The notes beneath the pieces are model-generated. The model saw only the letters and a list, made by a program, of their open reading frames with translations. It was not told where the DNA came from and ran no database searches. From 62-47 sp039808365 (lineage in GTDB: Bacteria; Pseudomonadota; Alphaproteobacteria; Rhizobiales; Xanthobacteraceae), in the NCBI GenBank assembly GCA_039808365.1, contig JBDHSX010000061.1, forward strand, positions 1 to 20,036: a DNA stretch of 20,036 nt, in the 5' to 3' direction. Made by a program: the position numbers and the translations under genes. Of this stretch, positions 1 through 7,866 are shown in pieces (the first letter of the stretch is position 1; each line of letters opens with the position of its first letter).

Positions 1-1
1 A

Positions 2-280
2 TTCCAGTTGCGCCGGTCAGCCGAAATACTTGGGTGCCAGGAACCGGGTGCGCAGGCCAAGGATAGCGGCGCGATCGGCGCCGGCCGGCGGCGACCGAAG
101 GCTATTCGAACTTCGCGCGTGGCGGTCGACCGCAGCGTCCCCATCTCGCGCAATCGTCCGTCCAAGGTGGAACGGCGGGCCGCGCCCAAGTCGGCGCCCA
201 AATCGGCGCCTAAGTCAGCGGCCAGAGCGGCATCCAAGCCCGCGCCAAAATCCCTCGCGCCGACGCCGCGCCCTCAATAG
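2..280 (+). CDS. Doubtful 3' end of an unidentified gene with a basic Pro-Lys-Ser-Ala tail
   Basis: A reading frame is open from the left edge to a TAG at 278-280. The visible 92 residues show no recognisable domain. The last third is rich in Ala, Pro, Lys and Arg and contains three consecutive PKSA units followed by degenerate ones, like a disordered basic tail. Its stop overlaps the stop of the convergent SDR gene (TGA, 274-276 on the minus strand), an arrangement that real convergent genes often show. Against it, the upstream part reads like random GC-rich sequence, and open frames are common by chance at this base composition. I do not recognise it, and the call is weak. Sequence to the left of the window would decide it. 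Confidence 0.2.
   Translation, partial: FQLRRSAEILGCQEPGAQAKDSGAIGAGRRRPKAIRTSRVAVDRSVPISRNRPSKVERRAAPKSAPKSAPKSAARAASKPAPKSLAPTPRPQ
185..220. repeat. Three tandem 12-bp units
   Basis: Three consecutive 12-bp units begin at 185, 197 and 209 (CCCAAGTCGGCG, CCCAAATCGGCG, CCTAAGTCAGCG). They differ at one to three positions. On the plus strand they encode Pro-Lys-Ser-Ala three times. Decayed continuation is visible to about 258. They could be a low-complexity tail of the doubtful left-edge gene or a simple non-coding tandem duplication. Confidence 0.7.
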
Positions 281-1020
281 GTGGCGCGGCCCCCGGAGAT
301 GTCGAACACCGCGCCGGTCGAGAAGGCGCAGTCCTCGGAGGCCAGCCACGCCACCATCGCGGCGAGTTCTTCCACCAGCACGAAGCGGCCCTTCGGAATC
401 TTCGACAGCATGAAGTCGATATGCGCCTGCGTCATCTGGTCGAAGATCGCGGTTCTCGCCGCCGCCGGCGTCACCGCGTTGACCGCGATGTCGTAGCCGG
501 CGAGTTCCTTGCCGAGCGATTTGGTCAGCGCGATCAGCCCGGCTTTCGATGCGGAATAATGCGCGGCGTTGGGGTTGCCTTCCTTGCCGGCGATCGAGGC
601 GATGTTGACGATGCGGCCGTAGTTCTGCTTCACCATCGTCGGCACGATCGCCTTGCAGCAGATGAACGGCCCGTCGAGGTTGATGCGCAGCACCTTGCGC
701 CATTCGTCGAGATCGGTGTCCCACACGGTCTTGTTGACGCCGGCGATGCCGGCGTTGTTGACGAGGATGTCGATCTTGCCAAATTTCTCCAGCGTTTGAT
801 CGCGCGCGCGCTCAACCGCGGCCAAATCCGAAACATCCACCCGCACGGCCGTCACCGCCGCGCCGATCGCGCGCGCAGTTTTTTCCGCCAGCGCGATGTC
901 GTGATCCCAGATCGCGACGCTGGCGCCCGACGCCACGAAGCGTTCGGTGATGGCCCGGCCAAAACCCTGCGCGCCGCCGGTGACGACCGCGCATCGGCCG
1001 TTGAGATCGATTTTGTTCAT
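274..1020 (-). CDS. SDR-family NAD(P)-dependent dehydrogenase (probable sugar or sugar-acid dehydrogenase)
   Basis: This is a 248-residue classical short-chain dehydrogenase, complete and of normal family length. The cofactor motif TGGAQGFG is at residues 14-21. Asp39 ends the second strand (IWD), which usually favours NAD(H) over NADP(H). NNAG is at 88-91. The catalytic set Asn114, Ser142, Tyr155, Lys159 is intact, and the C-terminus ends in SGGRATY. A GGAG ribosome site lies 8 nt before the ATG. It is the most distal visible gene of the minus-strand set repressor/dehydratase/SDR/SDR, separated from the next SDR by a hairpin repeat. The context suggests oxidation of a sugar, or of a keto-deoxy sugar acid made by the dehydratase; the exact substrate cannot be read from sequence. 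FabG-like ketoacyl reductase is the main alternative but fits the neighbourhood less well. Confidence 0.9.
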   Translation of the reverse strand: MNKIDLNGRCAVVTGGAQGFGRAITERFVASGASVAIWDHDIALAEKTARAIGAAVTAVRVDVSDLAAVERARDQTLEKFGKIDILVNNAGIAGVNKTVWDTDLDEWRKVLRINLDGPFICCKAIVPTMVKQNYGRIVNIASIAGKEGNPNAAHYSASKAGLIALTKSLGKELAGYDIAVNAVTPAAARTAIFDQMTQAHIDFMLSKIPKGRFVLVEELAAMVAWLASEDCAFSTGAVFDISGGRATY

Positions 1021-1079
1021 GGCGAGTTCTCCAAGACGTTCTGCTCAAATGGTCTTCGATGAAATCAGACCGTGACTCC

Positions 1080-1162
1080 CGTCATTGCGAGAAGCGAAAC
1101 GACGAAGCAATCCAGGCGCCGCGAAGAAAGAACTGGATTGCTTCGCTTCGCTCGCAATGACG
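1080..1162 (+). repeat. Dispersed hairpin repeat, copy 1
   Basis: An imperfect inverted repeat with outer arms CGTCATTGCGAG and CTCGCAATGACG, and inner arms GAAGCAATCCAG and CTGGATTGCTTC, around a short loop. The left arm is longer than the right, giving the element a direction shared with copies 2 and 4. It fills most of the gap between the two SDR genes, so it would be transcribed inside the minus-strand operon and fold into a long hairpin. Confidence 0.92.
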
Positions 1163-1171
1163 AACCTCCAG

Positions 1172-1182
1172 GTCATTGCGAG
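1172..1182 (+). repeat. Remnant of a hairpin-repeat arm
   Basis: GTCATTGCGAG recurs 9 nt after copy 1, but the rest of the element is missing. It is probably a decayed or truncated neighbouring copy. It is short, so chance is possible, but the exact 11-base match directly beside a full copy makes common origin likely. Confidence 0.45.
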
Positions 1183-1215
1183 CTCGCGATCAGGTCTGTC
1201 ATCGCCAACCAAGCT

Positions 1216-1950
1216 CTAAAGCGTCCAGCCGCCGTCGATGACGTGCGCGACGCCGGTGGTGAAGGCGCTTTCGTCACTGGCGAGATAGACCGCGAGCGAG
1301 GCGATTTCCTCCGCGGTGCCGAGCCGGCCCATCGGCTGGCGGCTGACGAACATCTCGCGGCCGCCGGCGCCCAGCGCCGCGGCGCGGCCGAGCATCGACG
1401 GCGTCTCGATGGTGCCGGGACAGATGCAGTTGCAGCGGATGCCCTTGGTGATGAAGTCCATGGCCACCGCGCGGGTCAAGCCCGCGACGGCGGCCTTGGT
1501 CGCGCCGTAGACGTAGCGGTTCGGCGCGGCCTTGATGACGCCGGCGGCGGAGGCGATGTTGATGATCGAGCCGTGGCCCGCCGCCAGCATGCCCGGCAGG
1601 AATGCCCGCAAGGTGCGGTGCATCGACTTGACATTGAGGTCGAACGAGAAATCCCAATCGTCGTCGCCGCAATCGAGCACGGTGCCGTGGTGGACGAAAC
1701 CGGCGGCGTTGAGCAGCACGTCGACGGTGCCGACGCGCTTCGCCATCGCCTCGACGGCGGCGCTGTCGCGGACGTCGAGGCGCGCCGTTTCCGCCACGCC
1801 CTCGGCGGTCAGCGCCGCGAGCGCCTTGTCGTCGACGTCGGTCGCGATCACGCTCGCGCCCTCGCGAGCGAAGGCGATGGCGCTGGCGCGGCCGATGCCG
1901 GCCGCCGCCGCCGTGATGAATGCGCGCTTGCCTTGCAGCCGACCGGTCAT
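1216..1950 (-). CDS. BDH2/DHRS6-like SDR dehydrogenase (candidate 2-keto-3-deoxy sugar-acid dehydrogenase)
   Basis: This is a 244-residue short-chain dehydrogenase. Its cofactor loop is TAAAAGIG (13-20), not TGxxxGIG, and it has NAAG (81-84) rather than NNAG. Together with GFVHHGTVLDC and ICPGTIETPS these features match, from memory, the animal BDH2/DHRS6 hydroxybutyrate dehydrogenase subfamily and its bacterial relatives, which include 2-keto-3-deoxy-L-fuconate 4-dehydrogenases. Asn106, Ser134, Tyr148 and Lys152 form the catalytic set. Asp38 indicates NAD preference. Arg145 (NRYVY) corresponds to an acid-binding Arg in BDH2. AGGAG lies 7 nt upstream of the ATG. Directly upstream is the sugar-acid dehydratase, so oxidation of the dehydratase product (a 2-keto-3-deoxy acid) at C4 is the likely role. 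3-Hydroxybutyrate dehydrogenase is the alternative. Confidence 0.92.
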   Translation of the reverse strand: MTGRLQGKRAFITAAAAGIGRASAIAFAREGASVIATDVDDKALAALTAEGVAETARLDVRDSAAVEAMAKRVGTVDVLLNAAGFVHHGTVLDCGDDDWDFSFDLNVKSMHRTLRAFLPGMLAAGHGSIINIASAAGVIKAAPNRYVYGATKAAVAGLTRAVAMDFITKGIRCNCICPGTIETPSMLGRAAALGAGGREMFVSRQPMGRLGTAEEIASLAVYLASDESAFTTGVAHVIDGGWTL

Positions 1951-1973
1951 GCTGGTTCTCCTGTTTTGTTGGC

Positions 1974-2055
1974 CGTCATTGGGAGGAGCGAAGCGACGAA
2001 ACGATCCAGTTCTTGCTCGCGATCTCCTGGATTGCTTCGCTTCGTCGCAATGACG
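1974..2055 (+). repeat. Dispersed hairpin repeat, copy 2
   Basis: The same two-armed inverted repeat as copy 1, long arm first, with some drift in the left arm (CGTCATTGGGAGG). It occupies nearly all of the gap between the dehydratase stop (2065-2067) and the SDR start (1950). The SDR ribosome site lies outside it. In the minus-strand mRNA it would form a hairpin between two cistrons. Confidence 0.92.
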
Positions 2056-2064
2056 AGGATATTC

Positions 2065-3888
2065 TCAGTGATTGTCGCGGGCGACGCCGACACGCCCGGC
2101 GATGTCTTGATAGCGCGTCGCGAATTCCATGCAGGCCCCGGTGGCGTGCTGGCCGACGGTGTTGCGATACATCTCCTGCCACGGCGTCTGATTGGCCGGG
2201 TAGGGGAAGCCGCCCTTGGCCTTCAGTTCGGTCCGCCGGCTCGCCAGCTCGGCGTCGGAGATCAGAATGTCGGCGCTGCCCTTTTTAAGATCGATGCGCA
2301 CCCTGTCGCCGGTTTTCAGGATGGCGAGGCCGCCGTCGGCGGCGGCTTCCGGCGTGGCGTTGAGAATCGAGGGCGAACCCGAGGTGCCGGACTGGCGGCC
2401 GTCGCCGATGCAGGGCAGCGAGAGGATGCCGCGTTTGATCAGCGCCGCCGGCGGCTGCATGTTGACCACCTCTGCGCCGCCGGGATAGCCGATCGGGCCA
2501 ACGCCGCGCACGAACAGCATGCAGTGCTCGTCGATGTTCAGCGCGGGATCGTCGATGCGATGATGGTAATCCTCCGGCCCCTCGAACACGATGGCGCGGC
2601 CCTCGAACGCGTCGGGGTCGTTCGGATTGGAGAGATAGCGGTCGCGAAACTCCTTCGAGATCACGGATGTTTTCATGATCGCGGAATCGAACAGGTTGCC
2701 GCGCAGCACCAGGAAACCGGCGTCCGGAACCAGCGGCTTGTCGTAGTTCCAGATCACGTCGCCGTCGGGCTTTGGCGCGTCGCGGCAGTTGTCGCCCATG
2801 GTGCGGCCGTTGACAGTCATGGCGTTCTCATGGATGCGCTTGTGTCGCATCAACTCACCGACCACGGCGGGCACGCCGCCGGCGCGGTGATATTCCTCGC
2901 CGAGATAGAACCCGGCCGGCTGCATGTTCACCAGCAGCGGCACGTCGTGGCCGACGCTCTGCCAGTCGTCGATCGATAGCTCGACGCCGATGTGGCGGGC
3001 CAGCGCGTTGATATGGATCGGCGCGTTGGTGGAGCCGCCGATCGCCGAGTTGACGACGATGCAGTTCTCGAACGCCTCGCGCGTCAGGATGTCCGACGGC
3101 TTGAGATCCTCCCACACCATGTCGACGATCCGCACCCCGGTCTCATAGGCGATCTGGCCGCGCTCGCGGTAGGGCGCGGGGATCGCCGCGCAGCCCGGCA
3201 GCGACATGCCGAGCGCTTCCGCCAGCGAGTTCATCGTCGAGGCGGTGCCCATGGTGTTGCAGTGGCCGACCGAGGGGGCCGACGACGCCACGATGCGCAT
3301 GAATTCCTCGTAGTCGATCTCGCCGGCGGCGAGCCGCTCGCGCGATTTCCACACCACGGTGCCGGAGCCCGAGCGCTCGCCGTTGAACCAGCCATTGAGC
3401 ATCGGCCCGCCGGACAAAACGATCGCCGGGATGTTGACGGTCGCCGCCGCCATCAGGCAGGCCGGCGTGGTCTTGTCGCAGCCGGTGGTCAGCACCACGC
3501 CGTCGAGCGGATAGCTGAACAGCACCTCGACGAGGCCCATATAGGCGAGGTTGCGGTCGAGCGCGGCGGTCGGCCGCTTGCCGGTTTCCTGGATCGGATG
3601 CACCGGAAATTCCATCGCGATGCCGCCGGCGGCGCGGATGCCTTCGCGAACGCGGCTCGCCAGTTCGAGATGATGCCGGTTGCAGGGCGAGAGGTCGCTG
3701 CCGGTCTGCGCGATGCCGATGATCGGCTTGCCCGATTGCAGTTCCTCCCGCGTCAGGCCGTAATTGAGATAGCGCTCCAGATAGAGCGCCGTCATCGCCG
3801 GATTGTGCGGGTTGTTGAACCATTCGGCGGAGCGCAGCTTGCGGGAAGGGGTGGTCGCGGATGGGGTCTGGTCGGCTGTCTTGTTCAA
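2065..3888 (-). CDS. IlvD/EDD-family sugar-acid dehydratase
   Basis: A 607-residue dehydratase predicted to remove water from an aldonic acid, giving the 2-keto-3-deoxy acid, using an iron-sulfur cluster and Mg. Three cysteines, Cys69 (LSPCN), Cys137 (TGCDKTTP) and Cys210 (GHCNTMGT), have the same spacing (68 and 73 residues) as the [2Fe-2S] ligands I recall for Rhizobium L-arabinonate dehydratase (59/127/200). Lys139 fits the carbamylated Mg-ligand lysine, and DGRQSG (Ser500) carries the likely catalytic serine. The start chosen is TTG at 3888, because GGGAGG lies 5 nt before it; the in-frame ATG at 3939 has no ribosome site. It is the first gene of the minus-strand arm, with a LacI-type operator 128 bp upstream. 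The sugar-acid substrate is not determined. Dihydroxy-acid dehydratase (isoleucine/valine synthesis) is less likely given the neighbours. Confidence 0.93.
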   Translation of the reverse strand: MNKTADQTPSATTPSRKLRSAEWFNNPHNPAMTALYLERYLNYGLTREELQSGKPIIGIAQTGSDLSPCNRHHLELASRVREGIRAAGGIAMEFPVHPIQETGKRPTAALDRNLAYMGLVEVLFSYPLDGVVLTTGCDKTTPACLMAAATVNIPAIVLSGGPMLNGWFNGERSGSGTVVWKSRERLAAGEIDYEEFMRIVASSAPSVGHCNTMGTASTMNSLAEALGMSLPGCAAIPAPYRERGQIAYETGVRIVDMVWEDLKPSDILTREAFENCIVVNSAIGGSTNAPIHINALARHIGVELSIDDWQSVGHDVPLLVNMQPAGFYLGEEYHRAGGVPAVVGELMRHKRIHENAMTVNGRTMGDNCRDAPKPDGDVIWNYDKPLVPDAGFLVLRGNLFDSAIMKTSVISKEFRDRYLSNPNDPDAFEGRAIVFEGPEDYHHRIDDPALNIDEHCMLFVRGVGPIGYPGGAEVVNMQPPAALIKRGILSLPCIGDGRQSGTSGSPSILNATPEAAADGGLAILKTGDRVRIDLKKGSADILISDAELASRRTELKAKGGFPYPANQTPWQEMYRNTVGQHATGACMEFATRYQDIAGRVGVARDNH

Positions 3889-3893
3889 TGTTT

Positions 3894-3899
3894 CCTCCC
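3894..3899 (-). promoter_or_regulatory. Ribosome binding site fixing a TTG start for the dehydratase
   Basis: On the minus strand the sequence reads GGGAGG, then AAACA, then TTG. This is a near-ideal Shine-Dalgarno spacing. No comparable site precedes the upstream in-frame ATG at 3939, so the 17 extra residues of the longer frame are probably not translated. Confidence 0.75.
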
Positions 3900-4014
3900 G
3901 CGTCGCTGTTCGCAGGGTTCGCCTGGTCGTCGTTGGCATGATGTCGGGGCGGGTCGCGGCCGCGACCGTCCGTCGGGCATTGTTCCAGAGACGCGCGGCC
4001 GAGTCACGTCAAAA

Positions 4015-4028
4015 AGACAGCGCTACCA
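4015..4028. promoter_or_regulatory. LacI-type operator upstream of the dehydratase arm
   Basis: GACAGCGCTACCA (4016-4028) is identical to the sequence at 5146-5158. It fits the LacI-family palindrome TGNNANCGNTNNCA except for the first base. It lies between the repressor stop codon and the dehydratase start. On the minus strand, TTGACG (plus-strand 4007-4012) begins just downstream and could be a -35 box, but I see no convincing -10 partner. Confidence 0.7.
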
Positions 4029-4070
4029 AATTTGTGACGGGCCGGGAAAAGATTGGCCGGGAGCGATGAT

Positions 4071-5102
4071 TTAGACGCGCCGCGCCGCCGAGCTGCGCCG
4101 GATCATCAGTTCGAATCCGAGATCGATCACCGGCGCGGCCGGGGGCCGGCCCTCGATCGCGTCCATCAGCATGGTGATGGCGATCCTGCCCATGTCGTAG
4201 CGATTGGTGCGGACGCTTGAGAGCGGCGGCACCGCCGAGGCGACATATTCGAGATCGTTGAAGCCGACGATCGCGATGTCCTCGGGCACCTGAATCCGCC
4301 GGCGCTGGCATTCGAACAGCGTGCCCAGCGCGAGGTCGTCGTTGACGCAGAACACCGCGTCGAGGTCCGGCGCTTTCATCAGGAGATCCGCGAACAGCGT
4401 TCCGCCCATCGTCACCGAGGTCGGCACCGGCGTCGTGATGATCAGGCGGGGATCGTACAGCGCGGCTCGCTTCATCGCGTCGGTGTAGCCTTCGAGGCGG
4501 CGCTGTACGCGCGGGTCCATGCGCGCGCCGAGAAAGCCGATACGCTTGAAATTCAGTCCGATCAGGTGGGAAATCACCGCGAAGGCCGCGGCATTATGCG
4601 AAAATCCGACCATCATGTCGATCGGATCGGGACCGAGTTCCATGATCTGGACGATGGGGCAGTTCATCGATTCCAGGATCGCGCGCGACTCCGCGGTCTG
4701 GTTGATGCCGGTCACCACCAGCCCCGCCGGCCGCTGCGCCTTGAACAGCCGCAGCAGTTTTTCTTCCTGAAGGATGCTGTAGTCGGTGTTGACGAGCTGG
4801 ATCGAGTAGCGGCTTTCGCCCGACCCGTCGTAAATGCCGCGCAGCACGTCGGAGAAAACATTATTGGTGAACGAGGGGATCAACACGCCGACCACTTCGG
4901 TGCGCCGCGACGCCAGCGCGCGCGCGGCGAGATCGGGCACGTAGCCGAGTTGCCGCGCGGCGTTCTCGACCCGCTCGCGCTTGGCCGGCGACAGCGCCTC
5001 GGGATTGCGGAAGAACCGCGACGCGGTGATCGGACTCACGCCCGCGAGTTTCGCGACCTCGGTGAGTCTGACCTTCCCGGAACTGGTCCGCGCGCGCGCC
5101 AT
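4071..5102 (-). CDS. LacI/GntR-type transcriptional repressor
   Basis: A 343-residue LacI-family regulator of normal length. The N-terminal helix-turn-helix spans about residues 11-33 (RLTEVAKLAGVSPITASRFFRN). A hinge helix (AARALASRRT) follows at about 58-67. The remainder is a periplasmic-binding-protein-like sugar-sensing domain. The stretch VGVLIPSFTNNVFSDVLRGIYD resembles gluconate-type GntR members. It sits between the two arms it probably controls: the dehydratase/SDR genes downstream on the same strand and the ABC importer divergently. Two identical operator-like sites at 4016 and 5146 support this. The second is also 43 bp upstream of its own ATG, so autoregulation is plausible. No clear ribosome site precedes the ATG. 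The effector is unknown, probably the imported sugar or a pathway intermediate. Confidence 0.95.
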   Translation of the reverse strand: MARARTSSGKVRLTEVAKLAGVSPITASRFFRNPEALSPAKRERVENAARQLGYVPDLAARALASRRTEVVGVLIPSFTNNVFSDVLRGIYDGSGESRYSIQLVNTDYSILQEEKLLRLFKAQRPAGLVVTGINQTAESRAILESMNCPIVQIMELGPDPIDMMVGFSHNAAAFAVISHLIGLNFKRIGFLGARMDPRVQRRLEGYTDAMKRAALYDPRLIITTPVPTSVTMGGTLFADLLMKAPDLDAVFCVNDDLALGTLFECQRRRIQVPEDIAIVGFNDLEYVASAVPPLSSVRTNRYDMGRIAITMLMDAIEGRPPAAPVIDLGFELMIRRSSAARRV

Positions 5103-5143
5103 AGGGCGCTGATAGCACAGCCGCTCCCACGATTAAATGATTA

Positions 5144-5171
5144 TTGACAGCGCTACCACCGCATTGATAAT
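5144..5171 (+). promoter_or_regulatory. Sigma-70-type promoter for the ABC importer operon
   Basis: TTGACA at 5144-5149 is a perfect -35 consensus. GATAAT at 5166-5171 matches the -10 consensus in five of six bases. The spacer is 16 bp. It reads toward the ATPase gene at 5283, leaving a leader of roughly 105 nt. The LacI-type operator overlaps the -35 and the spacer, which would let bound repressor block RNA polymerase. Confidence 0.75.
5145..5158. promoter_or_regulatory. LacI-type operator overlapping the importer promoter
   Basis: TGACAGCGCTACCA matches every fixed base of TGNNANCGNTNNCA, the general LacI-family operator pattern with a central CG. Its half-sites TGACAGC and TGGTAGC (reverse strand) agree at five of seven positions. 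It shares 13 identical bases with 4016-4028 and begins within the -35 box, a classic repressing position. Confidence 0.8.
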
Positions 5172-5282
5172 GGCCCCTCACACTGGGACAATGCCCCAAT
5201 CGGCTTTCGAAACCGAAGCCGCAGAACCAGAGCCGCGACGGTTTGCGCCGTACAACGCCGGAATATATGAGGGACCGAAACG

Positions 5283-6347
<1,065 letters not shown>

Positions 6348-6364
6348 TCCGGCCGCATCCCCAT

Positions 6365-6486
6365 AGCAAGACAGGAAACGCCAACACAGGAAACGACAAC
6401 CGGACACCGCACCAGAGGCAAAAACCACAAGCACGAACCGACAAAACGCAAACCAACAGACGCAAACTGAAGGCAGGGAGAAAACA
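6365..6486 (+). promoter_or_regulatory. T-depleted 5' leader of the binding-protein gene
   Basis: Between the ATPase stop and the binding-protein ATG there are 122 nt with a single T (6468), otherwise mostly A and C with few G. It ends in a GGGAG ribosome site at 6476-6480. RNA of this composition can hardly pair with itself, so the initiation region should stay open. This would favour strong translation of a binding protein needed in excess over the ATPase and permeases. No protein is encoded here that I can support. Confidence 0.6.
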
Positions 6487-7815
6487 ATGAATAATTTCAT
6501 CACCGACCGGCGTTCGTTGCTCAAGGGCGGCGCGACACTCTTGGCGGCCGCGGCGACAATGTCGAGCGAGCAACTGCTCGGCTACGCCAAGGCATGGGCG
6601 CAAACCTCGCCGTGGAAGCCGGAACCCGGCGCCAAGATCAACCTGCTGCGCTGGAAGCGTTTCGTCGAGGCCGAGGACGTCGCTTTCATGAAGATCGTCG
6701 ATGCCTTCCAGAAGGCCAACAACATCACCATCAACGTCTCCAACGAAGCCTATGACGACATCCAGCCGAAGGCGTCGGTGGCGGCCAACACCGGGCAGGG
6801 CCTCGACATGGTCTGGGGCCTGTATTCGCTGCCGTTCCTGTTCCCCACCAAATGCGTCGACGTCACCGACGTCGCCGACCATCTCGCCAAGGTGGGCGGC
6901 GGCTGGTCCGATTCCGGCAAGGCCTACGGCATGCTGAACGGCAAGTGGATCGGCATTCCGGTGGCGGCGACCGGCGGACTGGTGAACTACCGCATCAAGG
7001 CGGCCGAGAAGGCCGGACACAAGGAGTTTCCGAAGGACCTCGGCGGCTTCCTCGATCTGGTCAAGGGCATGCACAAGAACGGCACGCCGGCCGGCATGGC
7101 GCTCGGCCACGCCTCGGGCGACGCCAACGGCTGGCTTCACTGGGCGCTGTGGGCGCATGGCGGCAAACTGATCGACAAGGACAACAAGGTCGTCATCAAC
7201 TCGCCGGAAACCGCCAAGGCGCTCGAATACGTCAAGCAGCTTTACGACAACTTCGTGCCCGGCACGGCGTCGTGGAACGACAGCAACAACAACAAGGCCT
7301 TCCTCGCCGGCCAGCTCCATCTCACCGTTAACGGCATCTCGATCTATGTCGCGGCGAAGAAGGAGAACCCGGCGATCGCCGAGGACATGAACCACGCGCA
7401 TCTGCCGCCGGGCCTCGACGGCAAGACGCGGGAACTGCATCTCGGATTCCCGATCCTGATCTACACCTTCAGCAAGTACCCGCAGGCGTGCAAGGCGTTC
7501 ACCGCCTTCATGCTTGACCCGTCCCAGTTCAACCCGTGGGTCGAGGCGGCGCAGGGCTATCTGTCGCCGTTCCTGCTGGGCTTCGAGAAGAACCCGATCT
7601 GGACGGCCGATCCGAAGAACACGCCGTTCCGCGACGTGGCGCGGACCGCCAACACGCCGGCCGGCGTCGCCACCATGAGCGAGGCGGCCGCCGCCGCGAT
7701 CGCGGATTTCGTGGTGGTCGATATGTTCGCGAACTACGCCACCGGCCGCGAGGACGTCAAGACGGCGATGGCCTCGGCGGAACGCAACGCCAAGCGCATC
7801 TTCCGCGGGGGTTGA
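6487..7815 (+). CDS. Extracellular solute-binding protein of the CUT1 sugar importer, Tat-exported
   Basis: A 442-residue periplasmic binding protein of the family-1 (MalE/UgpB-like) type. The N-terminus has a twin-arginine signal (TDRRSLLKGG, Arg8-Arg9), a hydrophobic stretch at 15-25 and a likely AWA-Q cleavage site after residue 38. No lipobox Cys is present, so it should be soluble in the periplasm. The mature part shows typical features: an early substrate-lobe strand (KINLLRWKRF), a central VAATGGLVNYRIKAAEKAG hinge region and a C-terminal helical region. It follows the ATPase after an unusual T-poor leader, and a strong hairpin follows its stop. Tat export implies folding, or possibly cofactor acquisition, before export. 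The ligand is unknown; a sugar, polyol or sugar acid fits the neighbouring enzymes. Confidence 0.95.
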   Translation: MNNFITDRRSLLKGGATLLAAAATMSSEQLLGYAKAWAQTSPWKPEPGAKINLLRWKRFVEAEDVAFMKIVDAFQKANNITINVSNEAYDDIQPKASVAANTGQGLDMVWGLYSLPFLFPTKCVDVTDVADHLAKVGGGWSDSGKAYGMLNGKWIGIPVAATGGLVNYRIKAAEKAGHKEFPKDLGGFLDLVKGMHKNGTPAGMALGHASGDANGWLHWALWAHGGKLIDKDNKVVINSPETAKALEYVKQLYDNFVPGTASWNDSNNNKAFLAGQLHLTVNGISIYVAAKKENPAIAEDMNHAHLPPGLDGKTRELHLGFPILIYTFSKYPQACKAFTAFMLDPSQFNPWVEAAQGYLSPFLLGFEKNPIWTADPKNTPFRDVARTANTPAGVATMSEAAAAAIADFVVVDMFANYATGREDVKTAMASAERNAKRIFRGG

Positions 7816-7822
7816 GCGATGC

Positions 7823-7866
7823 GGCGCCGGCGCGGCGGGTCCGCGCCGGCGTCCCGTCGACCGGGA
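7823..7866 (+). repeat. Intercistronic GC hairpins after the binding-protein gene
   Basis: CGCCGGCGCGG (7825-7835) and CCGCGCCGGCG (7841-7851) are perfect 11-bp inverted arms around a 5-nt loop, starting 9 nt after the stop codon. A second small hairpin, TCCCG/CGGGA (7852-7856 and 7862-7866), follows at once. There is no T-tract, so it is not a standard terminator. The position, between binding protein and permease, matches stem-loops that protect upstream mRNA from 3' decay in maltose-type operons. Confidence 0.8.

Noticed and set aside
17..214. Minus-strand frame ending LAPKYFG-stop at 17-19 that looks protein-like at its C-terminus
   Set aside because: The same frame has a stop at 215-217 and no ATG, GTG or TTG start between, so no complete gene can be made from it.
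3766..3780. Possible third operator (AGCGCT core) inside the dehydratase coding region
   Set aside because: Only the 6-base core is shared; the flanking bases do not fit TGNNANCGNTNNCA, and such cores are expected by chance in GC-rich DNA.
5108..5121. GCTG/CAGC inverted repeat just upstream of the repressor ATG
   Set aside because: Four-base arms without the central CG of LacI-type operators; too weak to call an operator.
5172..5282. Riboswitch-like folding in the leader of the ATPase gene
   Set aside because: Only a 6-bp stem (CGGCTT/AAGCCG) and minor pairings are visible; no known riboswitch core was recognised, and repressor control explains the regulation.
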